A stretch of 64,000 nt of DNA from Solanum dulcamara. Taxonomy: Eukaryota > Streptophyta > Magnoliopsida > Solanales > Solanaceae. A program made the translations under genes and the position numbers. The DNA is taken from positions 26,058,740 to 26,122,739 of the forward strand of contig NC_077245.1 of assembly GCF_947179165.1 (NCBI RefSeq), in the 5' to 3' direction. The notes beneath the pieces were generated by a model that saw only the letters and a program-made list of their open reading frames with translations, ran no database searches and was not told where the DNA came from. Shown piece after piece: positions 37,525 through 48,319 of this stretch (positions are counted from its first letter, which is position 1; each line of letters opens with the position of its first letter).

Positions 37525-38171
37525 TAGGGCTGTACAGGACAAATCGATAAACCGCACCAAATCGACAAACCGAATCAAACCGAAAAAAAAACCGACTAGT
37601 GGTTTGGTTTGACTTGGTTTGGTGTTTGAAAAAAAAATCCGACCATTATAGGGTTGGTTTGGTTTTAACTAAAAAAAGTCAAACCGAACCCAAACCGACC
37701 CGATTATAGATATACTACTTTTAAATTATGTTATACATAAAAATATTTATTAAAATGTAATTTATAAATATTTTTTAAAATTTTTTCATAATTTTTGTTT
37801 TATTTCTTACATTTAGATTTAGACTTGAGTAACCCATCTAAATAATATAAAAAAAAAACTTATCTTATAAAATTATATTATAAAGTTAAAACTTCAAAAA
37901 GTGTTGTGCCTCCATCTTATATGTTGATATTTTGTACTAGAACTCTTTTTAAGAAGCACTGCTCTGTGCTTTTTATTAGATACTACGAGAAACCCGAAAA
38001 AACCCGAAAAAGCCCGAAAAACCCGAAAAAACCCGAAAACCCCGAGAAAATTGATATCGAAAAACCCGACTTTTATTGGTTTGGTTTGGTTTATAGATTT
38101 AATAACCCGACACAAATGGTTTGGTTTGGTTTGTAAGAAATCCGAACCAACCCGGTCTATGTACACCCCTA
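37525..38171. mobile_element. hAT-type non-autonomous element with perfect 8-bp target duplication
   Basis: The ends are TAGGGCTGTACA and TGTACACCCCTA, inverted repeats with one mismatch. TTTAAAAG flanks both sides exactly (37517-37524 and 38172-38179). TAGGGGTGTACA-like ends and 8-bp duplications are hallmarks of hAT transposons. The 647-bp body is built of GGTTTGGTTT/AAACCGAACC inverted words and an AAAAACCCG array, and does not encode a transposase. Confidence 0.85.
37989..38046. repeat. AAAAACCCG short tandem array
   Basis: About six imperfect units of AACCCGAAAA lie inside the hAT-type element. Confidence 0.8.
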
Positions 38172-38179
38172 TTTAAAAG

Positions 38180-40098
38180 GATGAATCAAAGAAAACGAGA
38201 ATAGAAATTTGTCTCATCATATTAGGTGTAGTGTAAAATAATATCAAACAAAGGTAAAAAAATATAATTTACATCACATGAACTAGAAGAATTCAATCAA
38301 TCAAGATAAAACTCAAAAACTAAGTTTACTTAATTTAAGTATTCAATAAAAGAAATTTAAATCATAAGAGAGGAAAAATATCTAATAACTTGTAGCTTGT
38401 TACCCAAGATCATTGGAAAAATATCACACGAAGCTTACAAGCTACTATTCGAGAGTCGAGATGTTAGAACTAATTTAATTTCGATCGGAGTAATATAGAA
38501 AGTTTCAATGTCAGGACTTTGAGTATTAATTATGTTGTCGCTCGTAGTTACTTCCACAACAAAATTTTTAATTTTTTATTATTTTTAAACTTAATATATA
38601 AAATATAGTTTACACATATATTATTCGGTACTATTCGATATTCATTCGGTTAATTTTTATCAAATAAAAAAACCTACCTAATTATTCTATACGATTATAA
38701 ATTTATATAAAAGTTATCGATTTTATTAAAAAAAATAGTAAAATCAATTCGCTACATCTTGATTTCGTCAGTTAAGTCTAAAGGTCCAATAGTAAACTAT
38801 ATATTTTACATTAATCCCCTAGAGATGACAATGAGTATGAAAACAATAGATGATTTGTGGTACGTGATAAAACAAAGACACTTTGCTCGCAATTACTGTC
38901 CTTCCTAATAAGTGATTTGCCTTAAAAATTTAAAAATTAAAATTAAAATTTAAAATATTCAAATTAATTTACTCAAAATTGAACTTAAAATATTCAATCT
39001 AATTTAAACTGACTTGGATTGTCATTTCTTCAATTAAAAAAAATAATGAAACTTTTATATCCAATCTGAATGGCCCAAATATTCACGAATTCATCCTACA
39101 CGCAAGCTTGCTCAAACATTATCCTTAATAATATATGTAATGTAACAAATATCTAATCAAAATCAAAGAGCTTAAATTATTAAAGAAGGATAGGAAACAA
39201 GGAACTAAATATACAATAGATTGAGAAACTTCTATGGAATCAAAATTTTAAATTAAAATTTTGACAAAGAGAGTAATATAATCCAAAAAATGAAATAAGA
39301 AGTTTCGGTACAAATCTTCCATAATTTCGAAGTAAAACGTATACACCGCCTAGGTACGACAATTGAGGTTGTTCCTGCTATAATGCAAGGGCCATCAGCA
39401 GAAATGTCTCCTCAACGAGGAGGGTTCGCGTCTATACGTGTAGTGTGGTGCTTAGGCCTACTCAACCTATTTGTTTACTTTAAAATTTTCATTTAAAGAT
39501 TATCCCAACACCCAAATTTCGCTTTTTATTCATATTTCTACATTTTCCCTTCTTTCTTTTTTTCGATTTCAACTTAAATCAAATACTTTTGTTGCTCTAT
39601 TTTATGTGATATTATTTTTTTTATTAATAATTAATTTAATTTTAAAAATTTTATTTTATTGTTAAAACTTAACACGTCGACAAATCTTTAAATTTGTCAA
39701 TTTTAACATGTTGATATTTTTTCTGTGTTCTCAAGGATCTATAGGTTGAGTATCTATAAAATTTGTTAATATTTTATATAATTAACTTATTTGTCAATAA
39801 ATACCATATAGCCATAAAATTCTCATGATGGGTATTATAAAAAAAATCTGCTATACTCCAAATTAAATTAAATTCCATCAAATAAATTAAAGTGGATGGA
39901 ATGCTTATGTTAGTGATTGCAATAATTGGACATTTTGAAGGGAGACATGACATAATGCTATGGGGACCAAACATAAAAGACCAAGCTCTGAAGGATTGAC
40001 TTTGTTCAACTCAAATTATTAATATGAATACTTTGTTGTGTGTATAAAATAACCACTCAAGGGAATTGATATGACAGACTCCACTTGTGCAGAAATCT
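38180..40098. other. AT-rich intergenic DNA
   Basis: I see no gene. A GC-richer patch at 39340-39470 (AACGAGGAGGGTTCGCGTC) stands out but has no recognisable identity. Confidence 0.55.
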
Positions 40099-40103
40099 AT
40101 CTC

Positions 40104-40327
40104 TGTTGTAATATAAAATAACTTGGCAAATATAAAAGAGGGAGAAAAGAAAAAACAGAGAGCAGTATGTTTTCTTCTTCTATATCTGTGTTATTCATCC
40201 TTTTGATGCTAAGAATATTTATACACATATAGATGGCTTAAAGGAAGAAGAAAATTAGTGGGTTGCCCACTTTCAGTGGGCCCCACGTGTATATAATAAG
40301 ATTAAGTGGACAATCCACTTCATAATA
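40104..40327 (-). repeat. 3' LTR of the copia element
   Basis: 224 bp; it differs from the 5' LTR at two sites (CTTTTGATGCTA here, CTTTCGATGATA there). Confidence 0.95.
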
Positions 40328-40341
40328 CTCCCCCTTGAATG
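40328..40341 (-). other. Polypurine tract of the copia element
   Basis: The minus strand reads CATTCAAGGGGGAG directly next to the 3' LTR. A second purine run, the complement of GCTCCCCCT at 40525-40533, lies next to the end of pol. Confidence 0.75.
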
Positions 40342-40360
40342 TCCACGAGAAATGTGTCTC

Positions 40361-40514
40361 GTTAAAGCCTTATTAGGAAAAACCCAGTGGGAAAAAGCTT
40401 AATGAAGGAAAAAGAGTACACATATCTGATAATACGCCTTGAGTGCTGCCTCATTAAAAACTTTATCAGGAAAACCCAGTGGGACAAAACCTTGACTAAG
40501 GAAAAAAGAGTACA
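40361..40514. repeat. Two-copy repeat in the copia 3' untranslated region, 92-bp period
   Basis: Both copies contain ATTAAAR-type starts, AGGAAAA(A)CCCAGTGGGA and AAGGAAAAA(A)GAGTACA. CCCAGTGGGA occurs at 40383 and 40475. Confidence 0.8.
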
Positions 40515-40544
40515 GCGCGTATTTTGCTCCCCCTGATGAAAATA

Positions 40545-43500
40545 TCACTTAATATCTCGAAGACGACGCATTCCAATTTTGTATCTCATTTTCTCAAAGG
40601 TTAAAGTTGGCAATGCTTTGGTGAACATATCCGCCAAATTGTCACTTGAACGAATTTGTTGGACATCTATTTCACCCTTCTTTTGAAGATCATGAGTGAA
40701 AAAGAATTTTGGTGAAATATGTTTTGTTCTGTCTCCTTTGATGTATCCTCCCTTCAGTTGAGCTATACATGCAGCATTGTCTTCATACAATATTGTTGGA
40801 GCATCTTTTGTCAAAGAAAGACCACATGTTTCTTGAATGTGTTCAGTTATTGATCTTAACCAAACACATTCTCGACTTGCTTCATGAATGGCTATTATCT
40901 CTACATGATTTGAGGAAGTGGCAACCATAGTTTGCTTTGTTGAACGCCATGATATAGCTGTACCACCACATGTAAATAAATAGCCTTTTTGCGATCGACC
41001 TTTATGGGGATCAGATAAATATCCCGCATCTGCATAACCGATCAATTGTGACATGAAATCATTTGAGTAAAACAATCCCATATCAATGGTACCTCGAAGG
41101 TATCTGAATATATGCTTAATTCCATTTCAGTGTCTGCGTGTTGGTGAAGAACTAAATCTTGCTAACAAGTTTACTGAGAAAGTTATATCCGGTCTAGAAT
41201 TATTGGCAAGATACATTAATGCACCAATTGCACTAAGGTATGGTATTTCAGCACTAATAAGTTCTTCATCATTTTCATAAGGGGAAACGGATCTGTATTA
41301 ATATCAAGAGATCTCACAACCATTGGAGTACTCAATGGGTGTGCTTTATCCATATAAAATCTCTTTAAAATATTTTTAGTATATGTTGACTGATGGACAA
41401 ATATCCCATTTGTAAAATGTTCAATTTGTAGACCAAGACAAAATTTTGTCTTTCCAAGGTCCTTCATTTCAAACTCCTTTTTCAGGCATTTTACTGCCTT
41501 TGAAAGTTCTTCCGGAGTTCCAATAATATTCAAATCATCAACATATACTGCTATTATGACAAATTCAGATTCAGACCTTCTCATAAAGACACAAGGGCAA
41601 ATTGGATCATTTTTATATCCTTCTTTTAGCAAATATTCGCTAAGACGATTGTACCACATTCGCCCTGATTGTTTCAACCCGTACAAGGATTTCTGAAGCT
41701 TTATTGAACAATTTTCTCGAGAATCCTTGTATGCTTCAGGCACTTTGAACCCTTCGAGAATTTTCATAAAAATGTCGTGGTCCAATGAGCCATATAAATA
41801 GGCAGTGACCACGTCCATTAAGTGCATTTCAAGCTTTTCATGAACTGCCAAATTCATTAGATACCTGAAAGTAATTGCATCCACCACAGAGGAATATGTT
41901 TCCATATAGTCAATGCCAGGTCTTTGCGAAAAACCTTGGGCTACAAGTCGTGCTTTATATCTTACGACTTCACCCTTTTCATTTTGTTTACGCACAAAAA
42001 CCCATTTGTGCCCTACTGGCTTGACACCTTCAGGTGTTCGAACTATTGATCCGAAAACTTCACGTTTTTCAAGTGAAGTTAACTCTGCTTGAATTGCATC
42101 CTTCCATCTTGGCCAATCATTTCTCTGTCTGCATTCATCGACATATTTTGGTTCAAGATCCTTATCTAGTTGCATTATTTCAATGGCAACATTATAAGCA
42201 AAAATATTATCGACCACAATATCATTTTGGTTCCACCGTTTTCCTGTCGAGACATAACTTATTGAGATTTCTTCATTCTCATTATTTTCAGGTACTTGGA
42301 CCTACTCGGTGGTATCACCATTTGTTGTGTCTCTGGGATCTTCTTGAGCACTCGCCTCTAAATTATGATCATCTTGATCATTTATTCCTTTCCTTTTTCG
42401 AGGATTTTTATCTTTGGAACCAAATGTTCTTCCACGTTTTAAGCGTGGTCTAGACTCATTTGCCTGAATAAGTTGTCCTACCGGGACATCAACTCGAACT
42501 TGAGCATTAGCAGCTGGGATATGCGATTTAGTAACCCGTGGAAGGTTAGTAAATGCATCCGATAGTTGATTTGCAATATTCTGCAAATAAATCATCTTTT
42601 GAACTTCTTGCTCACATTGATTTGTTCGAGGATCTAAATGAGATAGTGACAATGAATTTCAATCTATCTCATTTTTCAACTACTTATGTTCTCCCCCTAA
42701 TGTTGGGTATACTGATTCATCAAAATGACAATCAGCGAATCTTGCCGTAAATAAATCTCCAGTCATAGGTTCCAGATATTTTATAATAGAAGGAGATTCA
42801 TACCCAACATATATTCCCAACCTTCTTTGGGGACCCATCTTTGTGCGGTGCGGTGGAGCAATTGGGACATATACCGCACACCCAAATATTCTAAGATGGG
42901 ATATATTTGGCTCCCTTCCAAACGCCAACTGTAATGGGGAAAATTCATGATAATTTGTTGGCCTTACGCGCACAAGTGCTGCTGCATGCAAAATAGCATG
43001 CCCCCATACTGAAATAGGAAGTTTTGTCCTCATTAGCAATGGTCTAGCTATCCATTGGAGGCGTTTAATCAATGATTCTGCTAGACCATTTTGAGTATGT
43101 ACATGAGCGACCGGATGCTCAACTTTTATTCCAATCGACATACAATAATCATTAAATGATTGAGATGTGAATTCACCAGCATTATCAAGACGAATTATCT
43201 TTATTGCATAATCTGGAAATTGTGCTCTTAACCTTATAATTTGAGCTAACAATCTCACAAAAGCCATGTTGCGAGTTGATAATAAGCACACATGTGACCA
43301 TCTTGTAGATGCATCTATCAAGATCATATAATATTTAAATGGTCCACATGAAGGGTGAATTGGCCCACATATATCACCCTGTATACGTTCCAGAAATGCA
43401 GGGGATTCAATCCCAACCTTAGTTGCTGATGGTTTGATAATCAGTTTTCCTTGGGAACAAGCAACACAAGAGAATTCCTTAGATTGAAGAATTTTCTGAT

Positions 43501-44023
43501 TCTTCAAAGTGTGTCCATGTGAATTCTCAATAATTCTGCGCATCATATTATAACCGGGATGGCCCAACCGGTCATGCCAAATGATAAAATCATTAGAATC
43601 AGTAAACCTTTTGTTTATAATGGCATGTGATTCAACAGTACCAATATTTGTATGGTACAACCCAGAAGAAAGTGCAGGTAATTTTTCGTGCATAATTTTC
43701 TTCTCCATATTTATTGTAGTAATATAAAGGTATTCAACCTTTCCTTCATTTGCAGTATCAATATGATAGCCATTTTGGCGAATAACCTTGAAACTTAACA
43801 AGTTTCTTTGAGACTTACTACAATATAATGCATTATCAATTACCAATATCGTTCCTCCAGGTAGTAATAAGACTGCTTTTCCAGAGCCTTCAATTAATTT
43901 TGTACTACCAGATATTGTATTGACATAGGCCTTTTTCATAATCAAATGACAAAAATATTTCTTTTCTTTTAATATCGTATGAGTTGTGGCACTATCCAAA
44001 ATGCACATATCTCCATTATTCAT
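40545..44023 (-). pseudogene. Copia pol: protease, integrase, RT, RNase H (five lesions)
   Basis: From the start: aspartic protease with DSATTHTIL (44023 onward), integrase zinc region (HDRLGHPGYNMM ... CVACSQGK), integrase core with GDICGP, LIDASTRW and NGLAESLIKRLQ, the linker, reverse transcriptase with KARLVAQGFSQRPGIDY and the YVDD catalytic motif, and RNase H with GYADAGY and EDNAACI, ending ...RRLRDIK at 40545. Stops lie at 42680-42682, 42659-42661, 42302-42304 and 41127-41129. All are single-base-type nonsense changes in an otherwise continuous frame. A one-base frameshift lies near 41281-41284. Catalytic motifs themselves look intact. Domain order fixes it as Ty1/copia rather than Ty3/gypsy. 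Confidence 0.92.
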
Positions 44024-44610
44024 CTTGAATCCAATTGAAAATTGATAAATTTATTTATCTTCATAAAATAAAAATGCATTGTAAGAAATAAAATAAGTAA
44101 CAATTTTGCTAGAAAAACATAAGTCCTTTTTTTTAAAGTTAAATTATGATAATTTAGAATTTAAAAAATTATATGATTCAATTATGATGAATGTTACAAT
44201 AATTTAGTTTATGGAATTATATACTTATTAACCTTAAATAAATATTATTCATCATGTATAGATAATTTGTTTATTGACAAAAATAATACAATCATTATAT
44301 ATTATTAATGTCTAAAATATTAACAAGAATAAACAGTTAGTATAATGACATTAAATAAGACGAATATTATTTTTAGTAACAATATGATATTAAGATTAAA
44401 TAATAGCACACTAATAGTAATTAATTACAACATTGTAAAATAGCACAATGTAATAAATAATATACAATTATCATAACAATGTGACCTTGATTATTTTTTT
44501 TTTTTCTTCAAATACATAAACGTAAAAAACACAATAATTCGAAGTACATGATAACATATTGAAAAACATGAAATTAAACATCAATTAAGATCCTTAAAAA
44601 AATCTTAAAC
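44024..44610 (-). other. AT-rich gag-pol spacer, possible intron
   Basis: 587 bases of very AT-rich, stop-filled sequence separate gag from pol. Its ends are GT (GAG/GTTTAAG, with the gag stop TAA just inside) and AG (GGATTCAAG/ATG). Removal would join the two frames in phase 0. The donor is weak at positions +3 to +5. Confidence 0.4.
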
Positions 44611-45633
44611 CTCCAAATGAGTAATATCATTGAGGTCATTAAAATCATCATCCCTTAAGGCCAGATTTGTTTCAATATTATCATTATTCAAAGGCCTTGC
44701 CTCAACATTATTTTCGAACACCAAGTGTGACTCTATCCGAGCATTAGAAGAAGAGGCACCACCTCTATTTGCCTTTCTTTTAAAAGAATTTTGATAAAGT
44801 CTTACAAAATGCTCAGGCATCCGACATTCATTTTTCCAGTGGCCTTTCATGCCACAACGATGACAGTTACTTTTTGAAGGGCCATTTTGAGAACTGATAT
44901 TGTTCTCCCTTTTATGTTGACCACCACCACGACGATTATTATATCGTCCTCTGCCATTGCCACGCCCACACACATTATTATGACCTTGATATTTATTATG
45001 TCTTCTTTCAGACTGGCCATGTGCTTTTACCATATTTGCCTCCGGTAACGGAGCAGTTCCAGTGGGATGGGCTTCATAATTTTTCATTAAAAGGGCATTA
45101 TGTTGTTCAGCCACCAGAAGGCATGATATCAATTCAGAGTATTTTTTAAAACCCTTTTCACGGTATTGCTGCTGTAATATTACATTAGAGGCATGAAAAG
45201 TAGTTAGTGTCTTTTCTAACATGTCCTCATCATTTATATTTTCCCCACATAATTTTAATTGGGAAGTTATTCTAAATACATCAGAATTATACTCAATTAC
45301 GGTTTTAAAATCTTGAAACCGTAAGTGCATCCACTCATAACGAGCTCTTGGCAATACCGTTTCCCTGAGGTGGTCATACCTCCCTTTTAAGTCTTTCCAC
45401 AATTCAAGTGGATCTTTCACTGTCAAGTATTCCATTTTTAGGCTTTCATCTAGATGATGACGAAGGAAAATCATAGCCTTTGCTTTATCCTGACTTGATG
45501 CTGTATTTCTTTCAATTATAGCATCACCAAGACCCTTAGCAGTAAGGTGAATTTCAGCATCAAGTACCCATGACAAATAATTTTTACCAGAAATATCAAG
45601 TGCCACAAATTCCAATTTTGACAAGTTTGACAT
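44605..45633 (-). CDS. Copia Gag (intact)
   Basis: 342 residues with an uninterrupted frame. The N-terminal half is the UBN2/copia-type Gag domain (YLSWVLDAEIHLTAKGL ... ELWKDLKGRYDHLRE). It is followed by an RG-rich basic stretch (NNVCGRGNGRGRYNNRRGGG) and one CCHC zinc knuckle at residues 257-270 (CHRCGMKGHWKNEC). Gag forms the virus-like particle and binds the element RNA. The start ATG at 45633 lies about 100 bases inside the primer site. In many plant copia elements gag and pol share one frame. Here gag ends with its own stop before an AT-rich spacer. The intact frame suggests this copy could still supply Gag if transcribed. Confidence 0.9.
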   Translation of the reverse strand: MSNLSKLEFVALDISGKNYLSWVLDAEIHLTAKGLGDAIIERNTASSQDKAKAMIFLRHHLDESLKMEYLTVKDPLELWKDLKGRYDHLRETVLPRARYEWMHLRFQDFKTVIEYNSDVFRITSQLKLCGENINDEDMLEKTLTTFHASNVILQQQYREKGFKKYSELISCLLVAEQHNALLMKNYEAHPTGTAPLPEANMVKAHGQSERRHNKYQGHNNVCGRGNGRGRYNNRRGGGQHKRENNISSQNGPSKSNCHRCGMKGHWKNECRMPEHFVRLYQNSFKRKANRGGASSSNARIESHLVFENNVEARPLNNDNIETNLALRDDDFNDLNDITHLEV

Positions 45634-45732
45634 GATGAAAATTAATTTGAAAGTAACAAAGATAACTTAAAAATTAAATTTCTTTAGTAGATATACCTGA
45701 TATAGAAGTTAATTTTCTGAAAAATTAGAGTT

Positions 45733-45746
45733 TCGTGCTGATAACG
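45733..45746 (-). other. Copia primer-binding site matching the anticodon arm of tRNA-Ile
   Basis: Directly against the 5' LTR, the element strand reads CGTTATCAGCACGA. It does not begin TGG, so it cannot pair with a tRNA CCA end. Its complement TCGTGCTGATAACG fits the anticodon stem-loop of plant tRNA-Ile (UCGUGCUIAUAACG, recalled from memory), where inosine would pair with C. Confidence 0.55.
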
Positions 45747-45970
45747 TGTTGTAATATAAAATAACTTGGCAAATATAAAAGAGGGAGAAAAGAAAAAACA
45801 GAGAGCAGTATGTTTTCTTCTTCTATATCTGTGTTATTCATCCTTTCGATGATAAGAATATTTATACACATATAGATGGCTTAAAGGAAGAAGAAAATTA
45901 GTGGGTTGCCCACTTTCAGTGGGCCCCACGTGTATATAATAAGATTAAGTGGACAATCCACTTCATAATA
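45747..45970 (-). repeat. 5' LTR of the copia element
   Basis: 224 bp. It contains ATATTTATACACATATAGATG and GTGTATATAATAAG, TATA-like runs that could serve the promoter. Confidence 0.95.
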
Positions 45971-47240
45971 ATCTCACATTTCATCTACCCAATTATTTTC
46001 ATTGTCAATCAAATCTTATTGAGTGAAAGACTATTCTATAATTTTGGGTCCTTGAATAAAAAAGAAAATAAAAGAGACGGAATATTGTAAATATTCAAAT
46101 AATATGCGTGCTTCTTATGGGTTGATTAATTGAAAAACCTTTTTTTAATGAGATGAATTGACTCTTTATAAGATTTGAACAATTTTTTTTTTTTTGGACT
46201 TAGCTTTTGGAGTGTGACCGTGTGAATTAGCCCTACAATCTAATTTTACATGATATCAGAGCAAGACAATCCTTGTCCGTTTGAGCGTAAAACAATTAAA
46301 CAAAGTATATTTCTAAAAAAGAACAAAAAAAACATAACTACAAACATTGGATATTAATTTGATGCAATAAAATTTAGTATTGGCAACATTATTTAGCCGA
46401 CTACTCTTGTTTGTTTTTTTAAAATTCTTTTTTTTTATTGTTAGTGTTCTACACTATAACAACTAATAATTTCTTCCCATTTCTTTTTATTAATAAATGA
46501 TCTCGTTCCTTTTCATCAGTATTTGGCCAACATAAACATCAAACTTTCTCAATCTAAATCATAAAACGAAAATCAATTTCGTAACACACTATTTAAGCTT
46601 ATCGTAGCTATATTATTTATCAACATGTGCATACATTCAGTAAATTGATTTTGGCCTGAATTCATCTTCTTGTTTTTAAATTTGATGATAAAATTTAAAA
46701 ACTAATTAATTTGTATCGTTTAAATCCTAGTTTGGTTGCCAATTCCATTGTTCCCTTGATGTTGATGTTACTCAATATCGTTATGAAAAAAACTAGAAAG
46801 GAATCTCTTAGATATAGAATAATATAAACGGCAGCTAGAATAGCACTATTACTGTTATTATGTTTTTATTAGTTGACTAATAATAATGTTAATATTGTCT
46901 TTTTTGTAGGCATCCTTTTCATGGTATTGGTCATGCCATGATGATATATGGGCTACAAGGACTTCTTCGTGCAACTAATGAAAATAATATATAATATTAG
47001 TTTACAAGAATTTTTCCTACTATTTTAATTAGTTAGTTCAAGTTTGCTTAGACTATCCAAATAATATATTTGCACGTATACATGAAAGCATATAATTTCT
47101 CTGCATGAAGTAAAAAACATTGAAAGATAAATAGTTTATTTCGTATTTTATCTACATAGAAAGATATATAGTTTATTTCGTATGTTATCTTCTTTCCTCT
47201 TTGTTTTGGACAAGCTACGTAAGATAATTACATTCTCTTG

Positions 47241-47241
<1 letters not shown>

Positions 47242-47304
<63 letters not shown>
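47242..47304. repeat. (TA)n(CA)n microsatellite
   Basis: About 26 TA units are followed by five AC units. Confidence 0.95.
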
Positions 47305-47305
<1 letters not shown>

Positions 47306-47308
47306 TTT

Positions 47309-47445
47309 ATTGGCTGTTATTTTGGCGGACATATATCGTAGTTTTCCCCTCTTTTTTTCTCTTTCTCTCTCTCTATATATATACATACTTGTTGGCTGTT
47401 ATTTTGGTGGACGGCTATATATCGTAGTTTCCCCCCCTTTTTTCC
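47309..47445. repeat. Two-copy 82-bp tandem repeat
   Basis: TTGGCTGTTATTTTGG starts both copies (47309 and 47391), each followed by GGAC, ATATATCGTAGTTT and a C/T-rich run. Confidence 0.85.
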
Positions 47446-48319
47446 TTATCTACTTATAACTTTTTCCAGTGAAAGACATTAGCTAAACTAACGAGATTAA
47501 ATAATTCATCGATCTTACACAATCATATTAAAGGAAGAAGTAATGAAAAACTATTAATTGTTGCATAACTAATTCTTATACTAATATAAACAAAAGCATC
47601 CAATTATGTGATTATTTGAATAATCCAGTACATAGCAACTTATTAGTATGTGGTCAAACAATAATTAAGTGCCTAATCCATTATGCTCTGTTATCAATAA
47701 GTCGTGGTTAATTACAAGAAAATATTATTCATGATAACAATATTCATTTTCAATTTATTTTTTCCTTCTACTTTTCCATATTTTTAGAAGTTAGAAGTAC
47801 TAGCTAGCTCATCTGATTCATATCGATGACATTCAATAGTGAGAGAACTCTAATTGTTAATTAACTTGTTGAGCTTAGCTAATTAGCTTATAAAATAATA
47901 TATAATGCCTATTATAGGATATCATAAACTCATAAGCTGCGCCAAAGGAAAATTTTCTGAATCACACAAAGTTGGTAAAAAAATTTAAAACCTTAATTTC
48001 AACTCACATGTCTATTTCTGAATATTGATGGAAGTTATGGTTGGAAGGGATAAGAAAATGATACTTTGACTAGGACCACTAGCAAGATAATGCTGCCTTG
48101 AAAATTATGAAAATGAAATATATACTTAGCGTTGCCCTATAACGTTAACTGAGGAGTGGTTGTGAGACCAATTGGATATAGAGTCATTTTCGTAACAAGT
48201 AGAGATCAATTTGACTATGGAATATAATTATCCAAGATCTTAATGTTGATTTGGTTTTAGTTTTTAGCTAGGAGTAGGAATGTTAGGCGATTTGTATTGG
48301 AGAAAAAATAGCTTATATA

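Larger units (their letters stand above)
40104..45970 (-). mobile_element. Complete Ty1/copia retrotransposon, recently inserted
   Basis: Two 224-bp LTRs (40104-40327 and 45747-45970) differ at only two positions. The target duplication ATCTC is exact (40099-40103 and 45971-45975). Inside, on the minus strand, are gag, protease, integrase, reverse transcriptase and RNase H, the copia order. In element sense the LTR runs TATTATGAAG...ATTACAACA, so the ends are TA...CA instead of TG...CA. Gag is intact and pol carries five disabling lesions, so this copy is not autonomous. Confidence 0.95.
45976..48319. other. AT-rich intergenic DNA
   Basis: No gene is supported. TGATATCAGAGCAAGAC at 46250-46266 resembles a retrotransposon primer site but has no LTR pair. 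An exon-like scrap lies at 46909-46992 (see findings). Microsatellites and an 82-bp tandem duplication lie at 47240-47445. Confidence 0.55.

Noticed and set aside
37894..38166. Open frames on both strands
   Set aside because: They fall wholly inside the hAT-type element and encode its inverted repeats and AAAAACCCG array.
46250..46266. TGATATCAGAGCAAGAC as a retrotransposon primer site
   Set aside because: No LTR end with a partner and no coding domains nearby. At best a fragment.
47182..47459. Open frames rich in alternating Ile and Tyr
   Set aside because: Translation of the TA microsatellite.
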